DNA of 64,000 bases from Pseudomonas kribbensis (GCF_003352185.1 NZ_CP029608.1:4878501-4942500), one strand, 5' to 3'; counted from the stretch's first letter, positions 1-13,716 are shown. Notes: generated by a model not told the origin, from the letters alone. A program made the numbers and translations.

Positions 1-456
1 GCGCGCGAGCCCGCATTTACAAGGTTTTTACAGCCATAAGCGGGGCGCGGGAAAAATAACCGCATCAATTTTGCGGTTTGTGCACGCTTGTTGCATTCGT
101 ACTCATATGGGCTATGAACCCGCCACGGGAAGTGGTGGCTCAAACCCCGAAAAAAACAGTGGCAGGGTTGCCCGATGGAGATTCAAGTGTTTTGCCAGGG
201 ACTCTTTTTTACCGATGCAAAAAGGCCCAGAAACAGCGATAAAGTTGTCAGCCCGACTGCATGGGTACTGTGAATTTGCGACATCGACCAAGCCATTTGC
301 GACAGCGTCGTAAAGAACATGAAAGGTTGTATGTGCAAGTATCGCCAACATTGTCGGCGTGATATAAGTTTGCGCCGACACAAAAAGAAAGAGCCGCCCA
401 GATAATAAAACAGGTGGGACGGCAGTACTCTTCTAAAACCAAAGGAGCAAATCACG
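1..456. other. Intergenic region upstream of the porin gene
   Basis: I see no credible gene here; the short open frames on both strands lack ribosome sites and recognisable protein sequence. A 7-bp hairpin (AACCGCA at 58-64 pairing with TGCGGTT at 72-78) has an A-rich left flank, so it could act as a weak terminator for minus-strand transcription. The right end is the porin leader, with a strong ribosome site AAAGGAG at 441-447, and must contain its promoter, which I could not pinpoint. Confidence 0.5.
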
Positions 457-1803
457 ATGCGCGTGATGAAGTGGAGCATGATCGCACTGGCCGTTACAGC
501 AGCCAGTACTCAGTTGGCTACGGCCGCACCGTTTGTTAGTGACCAGTCTGAAGCCAAAGGCTTTGTTGAAGACGCCAAACTGACCGAAACGTTGAAGAAC
601 TACTACTTCAACCGTGACAACAAGAACGGCGGCCACGACCAGAAAGACTGGACCCAGGGTTTCCTCGGCAACTTCACTTCCGGTTACACCCAAGGCACCG
701 TAGGCGTCGGTATCGATGCATTCGGTTACCTGGCCGTTAAACTGGATGGCGGTGACGGTACTTCCGGTACCGGTAACATGAGCCGCAGCAATACCGTCAA
801 AGCCAACGGTTATGCCCATGACGTTGATGAAAGCCAAGGCAAAGCCGGCGCTGCCATCAAATTCCGCATCTCCAAGACCGAGCTGAAAATCGGCGACCAG
901 CAGCCAAGCACTGCTCCAGTGTTCGCTGTCGGCGGTTCCCGTATCCTTCCGCAAACTGCCAGTGGCTTCCAGCTGCAGAGCAGCGAAGTCAAAGACCTCG
1001 ATCTCGAAGCCGGTCACTTCTACTCGGCTACCAGCCAGGACAAGAACGCCCGTGAAGGCGGCCTTTACGCCACCTACGCAGGTGTCGAAGCCAAAAACAT
1101 CGACTACTTCGGTGGCAAATACGCCATCACTGACAACCTGACAGCTTCGCTGTACGGCGCCAAGCTGGAAGACATCTGGAACCAGTACTACGCGAACGTG
1201 AACCTCACCACGCCATTCGGTGGTGACACTTCGCTGAACACTGACTTCAACATCTACCGCACCACCGATACCGGTAGCGCCAAAGCCGGTGACATCAGCA
1301 ACACCGCATTCTCCCTGGCGACTGCCCTGTCGTTCCTGAAGGCACACACCTTCACCCTGGCCTTCCAGAAGGTCAACGGCGACACCCCGTTCGACTACAT
1401 CGGCGTGGGCAAGAACAACCGTGGCGGCGACTCGATCTTCCTCGCCAACTCCATCCAGTACTCCGACTTTAACGGTGCAGGCGAGAAATCCCTGCAAGCC
1501 CGTTACGACCTGAAAATGGCCGAGTACGGCGTTCCTGGTCTGAGCTTCATGGTTCGCTACGTCAAAGGCTGGGATATCGACGGTACCCACACTCCAGCGG
1601 GTAGCGCTTACGCCGGTCTCTACGGTGAAGATGGCAAACACCACGAAACCAACTTTGAAGCCAAATATGTGGTTCAAAGCGGTCCGGCAAAAGACCTGTC
1701 CTTCCGTATTCGTCAAGCGTGGCACGTTGCTAACGCAGATGAAGGCGAAGGCGACGTTAAAGAGTTCCGTCTGATCACCGAGTACCCACTGAACATCTTG
1801 TAA
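457..1803 (+). CDS. OprD-family outer-membrane porin
   Basis: This 448-residue protein begins with a clear Sec signal peptide (MRVMKW followed by a hydrophobic stretch, cleavage probably after ATAA near residue 24). The mature protein is typical of the Pseudomonas OprD family: it opens with an acidic segment (FVSDQSEAKGF), then has alternating aromatic and polar beta-strand sequence and many Gly/Asn/Asp turns, and ends in a short beta strand. OprD porins form substrate-selective 18-strand channels for amino acids, peptides or small organic acids. The substrate cannot be assigned from the sequence. The start is fixed by AAAGGAG ten bases upstream. The gene appears monocistronic, ending at a strong hairpin terminator. 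Confidence 0.93.
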   Translation: MRVMKWSMIALAVTAASTQLATAAPFVSDQSEAKGFVEDAKLTETLKNYYFNRDNKNGGHDQKDWTQGFLGNFTSGYTQGTVGVGIDAFGYLAVKLDGGDGTSGTGNMSRSNTVKANGYAHDVDESQGKAGAAIKFRISKTELKIGDQQPSTAPVFAVGGSRILPQTASGFQLQSSEVKDLDLEAGHFYSATSQDKNAREGGLYATYAGVEAKNIDYFGGKYAITDNLTASLYGAKLEDIWNQYYANVNLTTPFGGDTSLNTDFNIYRTTDTGSAKAGDISNTAFSLATALSFLKAHTFTLAFQKVNGDTPFDYIGVGKNNRGGDSIFLANSIQYSDFNGAGEKSLQARYDLKMAEYGVPGLSFMVRYVKGWDIDGTHTPAGSAYAGLYGEDGKHHETNFEAKYVVQSGPAKDLSFRIRQAWHVANADEGEGDVKEFRLITEYPLNIL

Positions 1804-1829
1804 TCGTCAGTGGTTAGTTTGGTTGAATG

Positions 1830-1860
1830 AAAAAGGCCCATCTTCGGATGGGCCTTTTTT
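1830..1860. terminator. Rho-independent terminator, probably bidirectional
   Basis: The 13-bp stem AAAAAGGCCCATC with a TTCG tetraloop is followed by a T run. The mirrored A run means it can serve the porin gene on the plus strand and the convergent mechanosensitive channel gene on the minus strand. Confidence 0.93.
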
Positions 1861-1923
1861 ATTGCCTGTTGCTTGTAATACATGCCTGACCGATAAGTCA
1901 GGCAATTGATTAGCAACCTATCA

Positions 1924-2763
1924 TTAAACCGCCGACTCCTGAACCACACGAATCACTCGTTGTGGAAACGGAATATCAATACCGGCAGTCTTCAAACGAT
2001 CACGGGACTGTTCGTTAAACATGAACATCACATCCCAATAGTCTGCGGTTTTAACCCACACACGAAGGGAAACAGTGATCGAACTGTCGCCCAAAGTGGA
2101 AATGACAGCCTGAGGCGCCGGATCCTGCAGAACGCGATCATCTTTAGCCAGATCCAGCAGCACCTGACGGGCCTTTTGCAGATCGGCTTCGTAATCGACA
2201 CCCACATCGAACACAACCTTGCGGGTTGGCTGGCGGTTGGTGTTGGTAATGATGCCATTCGACAGGTTGCCGTTCGGCACGATGATGGTCTTGTTGTCGC
2301 CGGTACGCAGTACGGTGTGGAAAATCTGGATGCTGTCGACAGTACCTGCCACGCCCTGCGCTTCGATCCAGTCACCGATGCGGAACGGACGGAACAGCAG
2401 AATCAGCACGCCACCGGCGAAGTTCGCCAGGCTGCCCTGCAACGCCAGGCCGATGGCCAGGCCGGCCGCACCGATCGCCGCGACGAACGAAGTGGTCTCG
2501 ACGCCGATCATCGATGCCACGCTAACGATCAACAGCACCTTGAGAATGATGTTGGCCAGGCTGCTGATGAAACCTTGCAGCGCCAGGTCGGCATTGCGCA
2601 AGGCCAGCAAGCCACCGAGCTTTTGCGTGACCTTGTTGATCAGCCACCAGCCGATCGCCAGGGTAATCACCGCCAGCAGCACACGGCTGCCGTATTCCAT
2701 GATCATCGGAATCCACGCCTGGGACGCCTTGACCAGGTTGTCTACCTCAGCATTCAAATCCAT
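1924..2763 (-). CDS. Small-conductance mechanosensitive channel, MscS family
   Basis: The 279-residue product has the compact MscS layout: three predicted membrane helices in the first 130 residues, then a soluble beta domain. The pore helix is Gly/Ala-rich (GLAIGLALQGSLANFAGG), followed by the conserved RPFRIGDWIE and VPNGNLSNG segments of the MscS beta domain. It would open on membrane tension during hypo-osmotic shock and release small solutes. AGGAG lies just upstream of the ATG. It lies downstream of yajQ in the same direction with about 140 bp between them, matching the yajQ neighbourhood of other pseudomonads. Confidence 0.93.
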   Translation of the reverse strand: MDLNAEVDNLVKASQAWIPMIMEYGSRVLLAVITLAIGWWLINKVTQKLGGLLALRNADLALQGFISSLANIILKVLLIVSVASMIGVETTSFVAAIGAAGLAIGLALQGSLANFAGGVLILLFRPFRIGDWIEAQGVAGTVDSIQIFHTVLRTGDNKTIIVPNGNLSNGIITNTNRQPTRKVVFDVGVDYEADLQKARQVLLDLAKDDRVLQDPAPQAVISTLGDSSITVSLRVWVKTADYWDVMFMFNEQSRDRLKTAGIDIPFPQRVIRVVQESAV

Positions 2764-2901
2764 CTTTTATCTCCTGATTGCCGGCTTCCCGGGCTGAAAA
2801 AATCAGCGGCAGAACGACCGGGCCTGTGGGGGCTCAATCGTTTCTGCCGCTGCTTGGGCCTCGGACGCTGAAAACGCCGAGAGGTTCCCGACTCGGATGG
2901 C

Positions 2902-4445
<1,544 letters not shown>

Positions 4446-4490
4446 GCAGCGGCTACGCTGCCCACTTGTTCCTTTGTTGCGATAAGCCCG

Positions 4491-6527
4491 ATGCCATTGC
4501 GCCAGCGCCTCGAAAACCTGCCGGTCGGCCAGAAACTGCTGGCCGCCCTGCTGGTGCTGTTGACCACCGTGTTACTGGTCGCCAACCTGACCTTCATCAG
4601 CGCGGCCTATTACATTTCCCAGGAAAGCATGGCGCCCCAGGCGCTGCAGACCATTGGCCGTCTGGTGGCGAACCCGAGCCTGATTGCCGAGGCGCTGCAA
4701 TCACCGCAGAGCGCCGAACGCTTGCTCAAGGAGCTCGACAGCTATTCGCCACTGCGGGCCGCCGCGCTGTACGACGGCAAGGGCGACCGTATTGCGCAGG
4801 TACAACGCGGCGACAAACTCAACCTGCCGGAGCGCTACCGGCACATCGAAGCCTGGCAACTCACCGAGTTTCGCAGCAATCAATTGATCACCCTGCCCCG
4901 CCCCGGCACTGCGCCGGGTCATCTGCTGCTGGTGGCCAGCAGCGAACTGCCGATGGCGTTCTACACCGGTACCCTGACGGCGAGTCTGGGAATCCTGATT
5001 TTCAGCGTGCTGTTGTGGCTGGTGATCGCCCGTCAGATCAAGCGCCTGATCACCCGGCCGATCCACGAACTCGAAGAGCTGTCCCGCCAAGTCACCCGCG
5101 AGGAGAACTACGCCCTGCGCGCTTCCCGTGGCAACCACGACGAAATCGGCAGTCTGGCCGAGGCCTTCAACACCATGCTTTCACGCATCGAGGCCCGGGA
5201 GCAGCAGCTCAAGCGCGCCCGCGATGACTCGCAAGCCGCCTACGATCAGGCACAGGGGCTGGCTGAAGAAACCCGCCACACCAACCGCAAGCTGGAGCTG
5301 GAAGTCCAGGTGCGCAGCAAGATCGAGAAGAAACTCACGGGCTTCCAGAACTACCTCAACAGCATCATCGACTCCATGCCCTCGGCGCTGATCGCCCTCG
5401 ACGAGCAGCTCTACGTCACGCAGTGGAACCAGGAAGCCAGCGCCCTCTCCGGCACCCGGCTGGACGAAGCACTGAATCAGCCGATCTTCCTCGCGTTCGA
5501 ACCGCTCAAGCCGTTCCTGCCGCAGCTCAAGCAGACCGTCGAACAACACACCGTGGCGAAAATCGAGCGGGTGACCTGGTTCAAGGACGACGAACCCAAG
5601 CATTACGCCCTGACCTTCTACCCGCTGATGGGCGGTGCCGGGCGTGGTGTGGTGATCCGGATCGACGACATCACCCAGCGCCTGTCGCTGGAAGACATGA
5701 TGGTGCAGTCGGAAAAAATGCTCTCGGTCGGCGGCCTCGCGGCCGGCATGGCCCACGAGATCAACAACCCGCTGGGCGCGATCCTGCACAACGTGCAGAA
5801 CATTCGCCGGCGTCTGTCGCCCGACCTGCCGAAAAACCTCGAACAGGCCGAACAACTGGGCATCGAACTGGATACCGTGAACCGTTACCTGCAAGGCCGG
5901 GAAGTCCCGCAACTGCTCGACGGTATTCAGCAGGCCGGGGCCCGGGCGGCAAAAATCGTCACCCACATGCTCAGTTTCAGCCGCCGCAGCACCCGGCAGA
6001 TGGCACCGTGCGACCTGCCGGCGCTGATCGATCAGGCCGTGGAAATCGCCGGCAACGACTTCGACCTGGCCATCGGTTTCGACTTCAAGGGTCAGGCGAT
6101 CATCCGTCAATTCGACCCGGCGTTGGGACCTGTGCCAGGGACCGCCAACGAGCTGGAACAAGTGCTGCTCAACCTGCTGAAAAACGCTGCCCAGGCAATC
6201 CATTTGCGCGAAGACGACAGCGAGCCGGGTCGGATTATTCTGCGCACGAAGCTCAATCCGCCGTGGGCCGAGATTCAGGTCGAGGACAACGGCATCGGCA
6301 TGAGCGAGAACGTGCGCAAACGCACCTTCGAGCCGTTCTTCACTACCAAGGAAATCGGCCAGGGCACGGGGCTCGGGCTCTCGGTGTCGTACTTCATCAT
6401 CACCAACAATCACAAAGGGCAGATGGAAGTGCAGTCGGCACCGGGGCAAGGCACCTGCTTCACCCTGCGCCTGCCGCTCGCGCAACCGGCACCCATTGCC
6501 GCCGAAACCAATCAACTACCGAGGTAA
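4491..6527 (+). CDS. PAS/HAMP sensor histidine kinase
   Basis: A 678-residue membrane-bound hybrid-free kinase. Order of parts: TM helix about 16-38, a periplasmic sensor of about 120 residues, TM helix about 160-181, HAMP 182-235, a coiled coil, a PAS domain about 285-395, HisKA with the phospho-acceptor His422 in MAHEINNP, and HATPase with the N box (ELEQVLLNLLKNAAQ, about 553), G1 box DNGIGM and G2 box GQGTGLGLS (about 623). No response regulator is adjacent, so its partner is elsewhere. It is followed three bases later by the adenosyltransferase gene, so the two are probably co-transcribed. The ligand is unknown. Confidence 0.93.
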   Translation: MPLRQRLENLPVGQKLLAALLVLLTTVLLVANLTFISAAYYISQESMAPQALQTIGRLVANPSLIAEALQSPQSAERLLKELDSYSPLRAAALYDGKGDRIAQVQRGDKLNLPERYRHIEAWQLTEFRSNQLITLPRPGTAPGHLLLVASSELPMAFYTGTLTASLGILIFSVLLWLVIARQIKRLITRPIHELEELSRQVTREENYALRASRGNHDEIGSLAEAFNTMLSRIEAREQQLKRARDDSQAAYDQAQGLAEETRHTNRKLELEVQVRSKIEKKLTGFQNYLNSIIDSMPSALIALDEQLYVTQWNQEASALSGTRLDEALNQPIFLAFEPLKPFLPQLKQTVEQHTVAKIERVTWFKDDEPKHYALTFYPLMGGAGRGVVIRIDDITQRLSLEDMMVQSEKMLSVGGLAAGMAHEINNPLGAILHNVQNIRRRLSPDLPKNLEQAEQLGIELDTVNRYLQGREVPQLLDGIQQAGARAAKIVTHMLSFSRRSTRQMAPCDLPALIDQAVEIAGNDFDLAIGFDFKGQAIIRQFDPALGPVPGTANELEQVLLNLLKNAAQAIHLREDDSEPGRIILRTKLNPPWAEIQVEDNGIGMSENVRKRTFEPFFTTKEIGQGTGLGLSVSYFIITNNHKGQMEVQSAPGQGTCFTLRLPLAQPAPIAAETNQLPR

Positions 6528-6530
6528 ACC

Positions 6531-7115
6531 ATGGGCTTTCGCTTGTCGAAGATCTACACCCGCACCGGCGACAAAGGCGAAACCGGCCTCGGCGATGGTC
6601 GCCGCGTCCCCAAGGATCACCCGCGCATTGAGGCCATTGGCGAGGTCGACACATTGAACAGTCAGGTCGGCGTGCTGCTGGCCGGGTTGATCGCCGAACG
6701 CGAAAACTGCCCTGGACTCAATGAACTGATCGACGTGTTGGCGCCCTGCCAACACCGCTTGTTCGATCTCGGTGGCGAACTGGCGATGCCGGAATATCAG
6801 GCGCTGAACACGGCAGAAATCGAACGGCTGGAAGCCGCCATCGATGTCTGGAACGAGGAATTGGGGCCGCTGGAGAACTTCATTCTGCCCGGCGGTTCGA
6901 TGCTGATTGCCCAGGCCCATGTCTGCCGCAGTCTGGCGCGCAGTGCCGAGCGGCGTTGTCAGCATTTGAATGCGATCGAACCGTTGGCCGGGGTTGGCCT
7001 GGCTTACATCAATCGCTTGTCGGATTTGTTGTTTGTGGCGGCGAGGTTGATTGCGCGGCGTCAGGGGATTGCAGAAATCCTGTGGCAACCGGCAGCAAAA
7101 CCCACAGAAAAGTAG
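6531..7115 (+). CDS. Cob(I)alamin adenosyltransferase, PduO type
   Basis: This 194-residue enzyme transfers the 5'-deoxyadenosyl group of ATP to reduced corrinoids, making adenosylcobalamin or its precursor. The N-terminus RTGDKGETGLGDG is the family's ATP-binding signature, followed by the conserved EVDTLNSQVG helix. RSAERRCQHL near residue 140 carries the conserved Arg/Glu of the active site. Length and helix order match PduO-type trimers. GAGG precedes the ATG and only three bases separate it from the kinase gene, suggesting co-transcription without an obvious functional link. A REP pair follows the stop codon. Confidence 0.92.
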   Translation: MGFRLSKIYTRTGDKGETGLGDGRRVPKDHPRIEAIGEVDTLNSQVGVLLAGLIAERENCPGLNELIDVLAPCQHRLFDLGGELAMPEYQALNTAEIERLEAAIDVWNEELGPLENFILPGGSMLIAQAHVCRSLARSAERRCQHLNAIEPLAGVGLAYINRLSDLLFVAARLIARRQGIAEILWQPAAKPTEK

Positions 7116-7129
7116 CGCCTGACAAACCG

Positions 7130-7216
7130 CCTTCGCGAGCAGGCTCGCTCCCACAGGGGAATGTATTCCTATAGTTGGAATGCAATCAAATGTGGGAGCG
7201 AGCCTGCTCGCGAAGG
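7130..7216. repeat. REP inverted pair (REPIN-like element)
   Basis: Two perfect 26-base copies in inverted orientation (7130-7155 and 7191-7216) enclose a 35-base spacer. Each arm contains GTGGGAGCGAGCCTGCTCGC, the typical Pseudomonas fluorescens-group REP sequence, itself an internal palindrome. The element sits between the convergent adenosyltransferase and Nudix genes, the usual extragenic location, and could stabilise or terminate transcripts. Confidence 0.93.
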
Positions 7217-7238
7217 GGCCAGATGCGTCAATGCTAAA

Positions 7239-8183
7239 TCAAGCTTCTGGCCAGAACGCCCGAATCCCCGCCACACCCTGAGCCCCGGCATTCCACGCTT
7301 TCTCGCGCTCAGCCGGGCCGACGCCACCCAACAGAAACACCGGTTTGCTGAAGCCTTCGATCAGTGTCGAAGCCTGCTCCCAGCCCAACGGCTGCGCATC
7401 CGGGTGAGTCAGGGTCGGCTGCACCGGCGACAGGGTGACGAAATCCACGCCCATCTGCTCGGCCAGCGCCAGTTCTTCAGCATTGTGGCAGGACGCCGCC
7501 AGCCAGCGCTCCGCCGGTAGCGGACGCCCCGCCGCCGCGTACTTGCGCAGTTGCGCCGAAGTGATGTGCCAACCGGCGGACGGGAAATCCCCCAGCCACT
7601 CGAATGGGCCCTTGATCATCAACTGCGCCTTGCCGGCACACAGGCCGACCGCGTCCACCGCCAGATCGCGGTATTTCGGGTCATAGCCATTGGGCGCACG
7701 CAGCTGGATCAGCTTGATGCCACCGGCAATCGCCTTCTGGATGCCGCGCAGCAGGGCCGGGGCTTCCAGGTCTTCCGGGGTGATCAGGTATTCAGCGGGC
7801 AGACGCGCCGCCGCGACGATCGGTTGGTTGGCCGCCGGGAACTCGTAGCTCGTCAGTTCCTTCGCCGACACCCAGGCCAACGGTTGGCCTTCGGCGCCGT
7901 GGGGTTCGCCGGTGAAGCTCGAGACTTCCCAGACATCCAGCAACACCTGTTTGTCCGGGTAATCGTGGCGCACTTTGATCAGCGGTCGGGCGGCGCCGAC
8001 GACAATGCCCAATTCTTCGTGCAGCTCACGGGCCAGCGCGGTCTGCACCGACTCGTCGGCTTCGACCTTGCCACCGGGAAACTCCCAGAGACCACCCTGA
8101 TGCTGAGTGTCAGCCCGGCGGGCGATCAGGATTTTGCCGCTGTCGTCACGAATGACGGCAGCAGCGACGTGTACACGTTTCAC
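7239..8183 (-). CDS. Nudix hydrolase fused to ThiE/TenI-like domain
   Basis: This 314-residue protein has two domains. Residues 1-130 are a MutT-like Nudix hydrolase with the full box GGKVEADESVQTALARELHEELGI, which in relatives hydrolyses 8-oxo-dGTP. Residues about 145-314 resemble thiamine-phosphate synthase (KLIQLRAP, DFVTLSPVQPT, PVFLLGGVGP), as is usual for this pseudomonad protein. The start is a GTG at 8183 that overlaps the upstream GST stop as GTGA, so translation is coupled; the in-frame ATG at 8234 would lie deep inside the GST gene. Whether the ThiE-like half is catalytic is not evident. Confidence 0.92.
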   Translation of the reverse strand: MKRVHVAAAVIRDDSGKILIARRADTQHQGGLWEFPGGKVEADESVQTALARELHEELGIVVGAARPLIKVRHDYPDKQVLLDVWEVSSFTGEPHGAEGQPLAWVSAKELTSYEFPAANQPIVAAARLPAEYLITPEDLEAPALLRGIQKAIAGGIKLIQLRAPNGYDPKYRDLAVDAVGLCAGKAQLMIKGPFEWLGDFPSAGWHITSAQLRKYAAAGRPLPAERWLAASCHNAEELALAEQMGVDFVTLSPVQPTLTHPDAQPLGWEQASTLIEGFSKPVFLLGGVGPAEREKAWNAGAQGVAGIRAFWPEA

Positions 8184-8812
8184 GACTGCAATTCCTCCAG
8201 TCCGGCCTTTTGCCAGGCCTTGAAGGCCGGCCATTGGTAGACGGTTTCAACATAGGCTTCATCTTCAGCAGGCAGCTGCACCTGATAGGTACGCAGACGT
8301 ACGGCAATCGGTGCGAAGAACGCATCCGCCAACGACACGCGACCAAACAGGAACGGCCCCGGCTCGGTGGCAACAGCACGGCATTCAGCCCACAGAGCCA
8401 GCGTACGCTCGACATCAACCTTCACTTCCGGCGGTACCGGATTGAGCGGTGCATCGTGGCTCAGGTTGAACGGCATGTGATTGCGCATGGCGAAAAAGCC
8501 GCTGTGCATCTGCGCACAGGCAGAACGCGCCTGGGCGCGGGCCGCAATATCGGTCGGCCAGAGCTGTTCGGATGGAAACTGTTCGGCCAGGTATTCGGCA
8601 ATCGCCAGAGAATCGGCGATGGTGCCTCGTGCGGTGGTCAGCAGCGGCACCTTTCCGGTGGGCGAATGCTTGAGCAGGCGCTCGCGGGTGTCGGGTTTGC
8701 CGAGCTTGATCAGTTCTTCGGTGTAGGGTGCGCCGGTCAGCTCAAGCGCCAGTGCCGCGCGCAGGGACCAGGAGGAAAGCAGTTTGTCGCCGATGATCAG
8801 GTGAAGGCTCAT
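8180..8812 (-). CDS. Glutathione S-transferase family protein
   Basis: A 210-residue soluble protein with a GST layout: a thioredoxin-like N-terminal domain (LIIGDKLLSSWSLRAALALELTG) with a Ser-rich active-site loop near residue 14 and a glutathione-gripping GKVPLL segment, the invariant cis-proline in VPLL, then an Asp-ES-like turn (IADSLAIAEYL). The C-terminal helical domain includes the FLFGRVSLADAFFAPI capping motif. It is placed between argJ and the Nudix gene on the same strand and overlaps the latter by four bases. The substrate is unknown. Confidence 0.92.
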   Translation of the reverse strand: MSLHLIIGDKLLSSWSLRAALALELTGAPYTEELIKLGKPDTRERLLKHSPTGKVPLLTTARGTIADSLAIAEYLAEQFPSEQLWPTDIAARAQARSACAQMHSGFFAMRNHMPFNLSHDAPLNPVPPEVKVDVERTLALWAECRAVATEPGPFLFGRVSLADAFFAPIAVRLRTYQVQLPAEDEAYVETVYQWPAFKAWQKAGLEELQS

Positions 8813-8836
8813 GTTCGGGTCCTTTCATGGGACAGA

Positions 8837-8860
8837 AGAAAAGGAGGTCCGCAGACCTCC
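8837..8860 (-). terminator. Rho-independent terminator after argJ
   Basis: Read on the minus strand, the 7-bp stem GGAGGTC/GACCTCC with a four-base loop is followed by TTTTCTTCT. It lies 15 bases after the argJ stop codon. Confidence 0.75.
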
Positions 8861-8874
8861 CTCTTCGGCAGGGA

Positions 8875-10092
8875 TCAGGTGCGGTATTCGGCGTTGATCT
8901 TCACGTACTCGTGGGACAGGTCGGTGGTCCAGATGGTTTCGCTGCAATCGCCGCGACCCAGTTCGATACGGATGGTGATCTCTTCCTGCTGCATCACTGC
9001 CGAGCCCTGGGCTTCGGTGTAGGTCGCAGCGCGGGCGCCACGGCTGGCGATGCACACTTCGCCGAGGAACACGTCGATCTTGCTCACATCCAGATCCGGC
9101 ACGCCGGCACGGCCGACAGCGGCGAGGATGCGGCCCCAGTTAGGGTCGGAGGCGAACAGTGCCGTCTTGATCAGCGGCGAGTGGGCCACGGTGTAGCCGA
9201 CGTCCAAGCATTCCTGGTGATTGCCGCCGCCGTTGACTTCAACGGTCACGAACTTGGTCGCGCCTTCGCCGTCACGCACGATGGCCTGGGCCACGTCCAT
9301 GCACACCTCGAACACGGCCTGTTTCAGCTTGGCGAACAGCTCGCCTTCGGCACGGGTGATTTCCGGCAGCGCAGCCTTGCCGGTAGCGATCAGCATGCAG
9401 CAGTCGTTGGTCGAGGTGTCGCCGTCGATGGTGATGCGGTTGAACGACTTGTTGGCGCCGTCCAGCATCAGGTTGTGCAACACGTCGCGAGAGACTTTGG
9501 CGTCGGTGGCGATGTAGCCGAGCATGGTCGCCATGTTCGGACGGATCATGCCCGCGCCCTTGCTGATGCCGGTGACGGTGATGGTCACGCCGTCATGCTG
9601 GAACTGGCGGCTGGCACCCTTTGGCAGGGTGTCGGTGGTCATGATGCCGGTGGCGGCGGCTTCCCAGTTGTTTTCCGACAAGTCGTCCAGCGCGGCCTGC
9701 AAGGCGCCTTCGATCTTCTCGACCGGCAGCGGCTCGCCGATCACACCGGTGGAGTACGGCAGGATCTGGCTGGCATCCACGCCGGTCAGTTCAGCCAGTC
9801 TGGCGGTGGTCCGCTCGGCGGCAGCCAGGCCCGGTTCGCCGGTGCCGGCGTTGGCATTGCCGGTGTTGGTCAGCAGGTAGCGCACAGCGTTCTGCACGCG
9901 CTTCTTGGCCAGGATCACCGGCGCTGCACAGAAAGCGTTCAACGTGAACACGCCCGCCACGGTCGAACCTTCGGCGCAACGCATCACGACGACATCCTTG
10001 CGCCCAGGGCGCTTGATGCCGGCCGAAGCGATACCGAGTTCAAAACCGGCAACCGGGTGCAACGTTGGCAAAGGACCAAGACCAACAGCCAT
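8875..10092 (-). CDS. argJ: Bifunctional ornithine acetyltransferase / N-acetylglutamate synthase
   Basis: The 405-residue product is ArgJ, which moves the acetyl group from N-acetylornithine to glutamate, recycling it in arginine synthesis; some family members also acetylate glutamate from acetyl-CoA. The precursor cleaves itself before a catalytic Thr in the ATML motif, seen here in [13 protein letters not shown] around residue 190. Other hallmarks are [11 protein letters not shown] near the start and the C-terminal INAEYRT. AAGGAG precedes the ATG. It lies downstream of secA in the same direction, separated by a terminator. Confidence 0.96.
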   Translation of the reverse strand: MAVGLGPLPTLHPVAGFELGIASAGIKRPGRKDVVVMRCAEGSTVAGVFTLNAFCAAPVILAKKRVQNAVRYLLTNTGNANAGTGEPGLAAAERTTARLAELTGVDASQILPYSTGVIGEPLPVEKIEGALQAALDDLSENNWEAAATGIMTTDTLPKGASRQFQHDGVTITVTGISKGAGMIRPNMATMLGYIATDAKVSRDVLHNLMLDGANKSFNRITIDGDTSTNDCCMLIATGKAALPEITRAEGELFAKLKQAVFEVCMDVAQAIVRDGEGATKFVTVEVNGGGNHQECLDVGYTVAHSPLIKTALFASDPNWGRILAAVGRAGVPDLDVSKIDVFLGEVCIASRGARAATYTEAQGSAVMQQEEITIRIELGRGDCSETIWTTDLSHEYVKINAEYRT

Positions 10093-10154
10093 GAATGCGC
10101 TCCTTACTCAATGATGTCAGCACCGCCAAGCGTAGTGGCGGTGGTGTAAATGGC

Positions 10155-10187
10155 AAAACGCCGCGACGGCTGGTGCCGGTCGCGGCG
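10155..10187 (-). terminator. Rho-independent terminator after secA
   Basis: On the minus strand the 9-bp stem CGCCGCGAC/GTCGCGGCG with an 11-base loop is followed by TTTTGCC. It is 28 bases beyond the secA stop. A second 8-bp inverted repeat (CACCGCCA/TGGCGGTG, 10121-10143) follows closely. Confidence 0.75.
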
Positions 10188-10214
10188 CGGGTATTTCAGC
10201 GATTGAAACGGGTT

Positions 10215-12953
<2,739 letters not shown>

Positions 12954-13260
12954 ATCGGCAGGATCTTCCACACTAAAGGGATGGAGGGCGGCCCCGTGAG
13001 TCGCCCGTGCAGCCCTCATGGCCGCATGCGAACGAGCATTCTACCCGGAAACGGTGGTGAGGAAAGTGGCGATATTCCACGATGCTGGCACTGCGCTTTG
13101 ACGGGGCTCACTTAAAATAGGGGCGTTTTGCTCAACTTCAAGCCATTGGCGGCAGAAGTTAGTCGTTGATTTAATGGGCAAAGCAGGGACAAAAGCAATG
13201 GGCGAGTGAAATGGGGCCCATCTGCTACCATGGCGCCTTTGCAACTTCAGGTGTTGGATC
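12954..13260. other. Divergent regulatory region between secA and the DciA-like gene
   Basis: No gene is evident. It must carry promoters for both flanking genes. A secA promoter candidate is listed separately. A 6-bp inverted repeat (GAGGGC at 12984-12989, GCCCTC at 13012-13017) could form a hairpin in the secA leader. On the right, AGGTG at about 13248 serves as ribosome site for the plus-strand gene. Confidence 0.5.
13114..13141 (-). promoter_or_regulatory. Candidate sigma-70 promoter for secA
   Basis: On the minus strand TTGAAG (13141-13136) is followed after 16 bases by TATTTT (13119-13114), a reasonable -35/-10 pair about 160 bases upstream of secA. No transcript evidence is available. 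Confidence 0.4.
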
Positions 13261-13716
13261 ATGGCATTTCGCCCTCTTACAGCCAGAGCGCCCGCCGTTC
13301 TGCTACGCGAAGCCAGGCCGTTGAAAGCCATCCTCGGCCATGCTCAACGCCTGGCCCATCTGCAGCGCCTGCTCGACAGCCAGCTGCAACCCGCCGCCCG
13401 CGAGCACTGCCATGTAGCCAAGTGGCGCGAAGGCGAACTGTCGCTGGTGGTCACTGATGGCCATTGGGCCACTCGCCTGCGCTATCAGCAAAAACGCCTG
13501 CTGCGGCAACTGCAGATGTTCGACGAGTTCACCGGTCTGACGCGGATCAAGTTCTCGGTGCGGCCGCCCGTCATCCAGCCCAGAGCAGCCGGGCACACGA
13601 TGGATCTGTCGACGGATGCCGCAGCGACCATTCAATCCACCGCCGACGGGATCAGCGATCCGAGCCTGCGGGCGGCGCTGGAGCGTCTGGCAGCGCACGC
13701 CAAGGCCAAATCCTGA
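13261..13716 (+). CDS. DUF721 / DciA-like protein
   Basis: A 151-residue basic protein of the DUF721 group: N-terminal RPLTARAPAVLLREARPLKAILGHAQRL, then the central beta-rich segment LVVTDGHWATRLRYQQKRLLRQL and an Ala/Pro-rich linker to a short C-terminal helix. DUF721 members include DciA, the ancestral bacterial replicative helicase loader, whose conserved KH-like fold this resembles. It is positioned divergently from secA, as in other pseudomonads. The assignment to helicase loading is by family and not shown by context. Confidence 0.8.
   Translation: MAFRPLTARAPAVLLREARPLKAILGHAQRLAHLQRLLDSQLQPAAREHCHVAKWREGELSLVVTDGHWATRLRYQQKRLLRQLQMFDEFTGLTRIKFSVRPPVIQPRAAGHTMDLSTDAAATIQSTADGISDPSLRAALERLAAHAKAKS

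Noticed and set aside
2806..2853. Imperfect inverted repeat (GCGGCAGAACGA / TCGTTTCTGCCGC) between yajQ and the mechanosensitive channel gene
   Set aside because: It is interrupted by a long loop and has no T run; too weak to call a terminator or operator.
12954..13019. A longer SecA start at 13019
   Set aside because: The extension is not SecA-like, while [11 protein letters not shown] is the family start.
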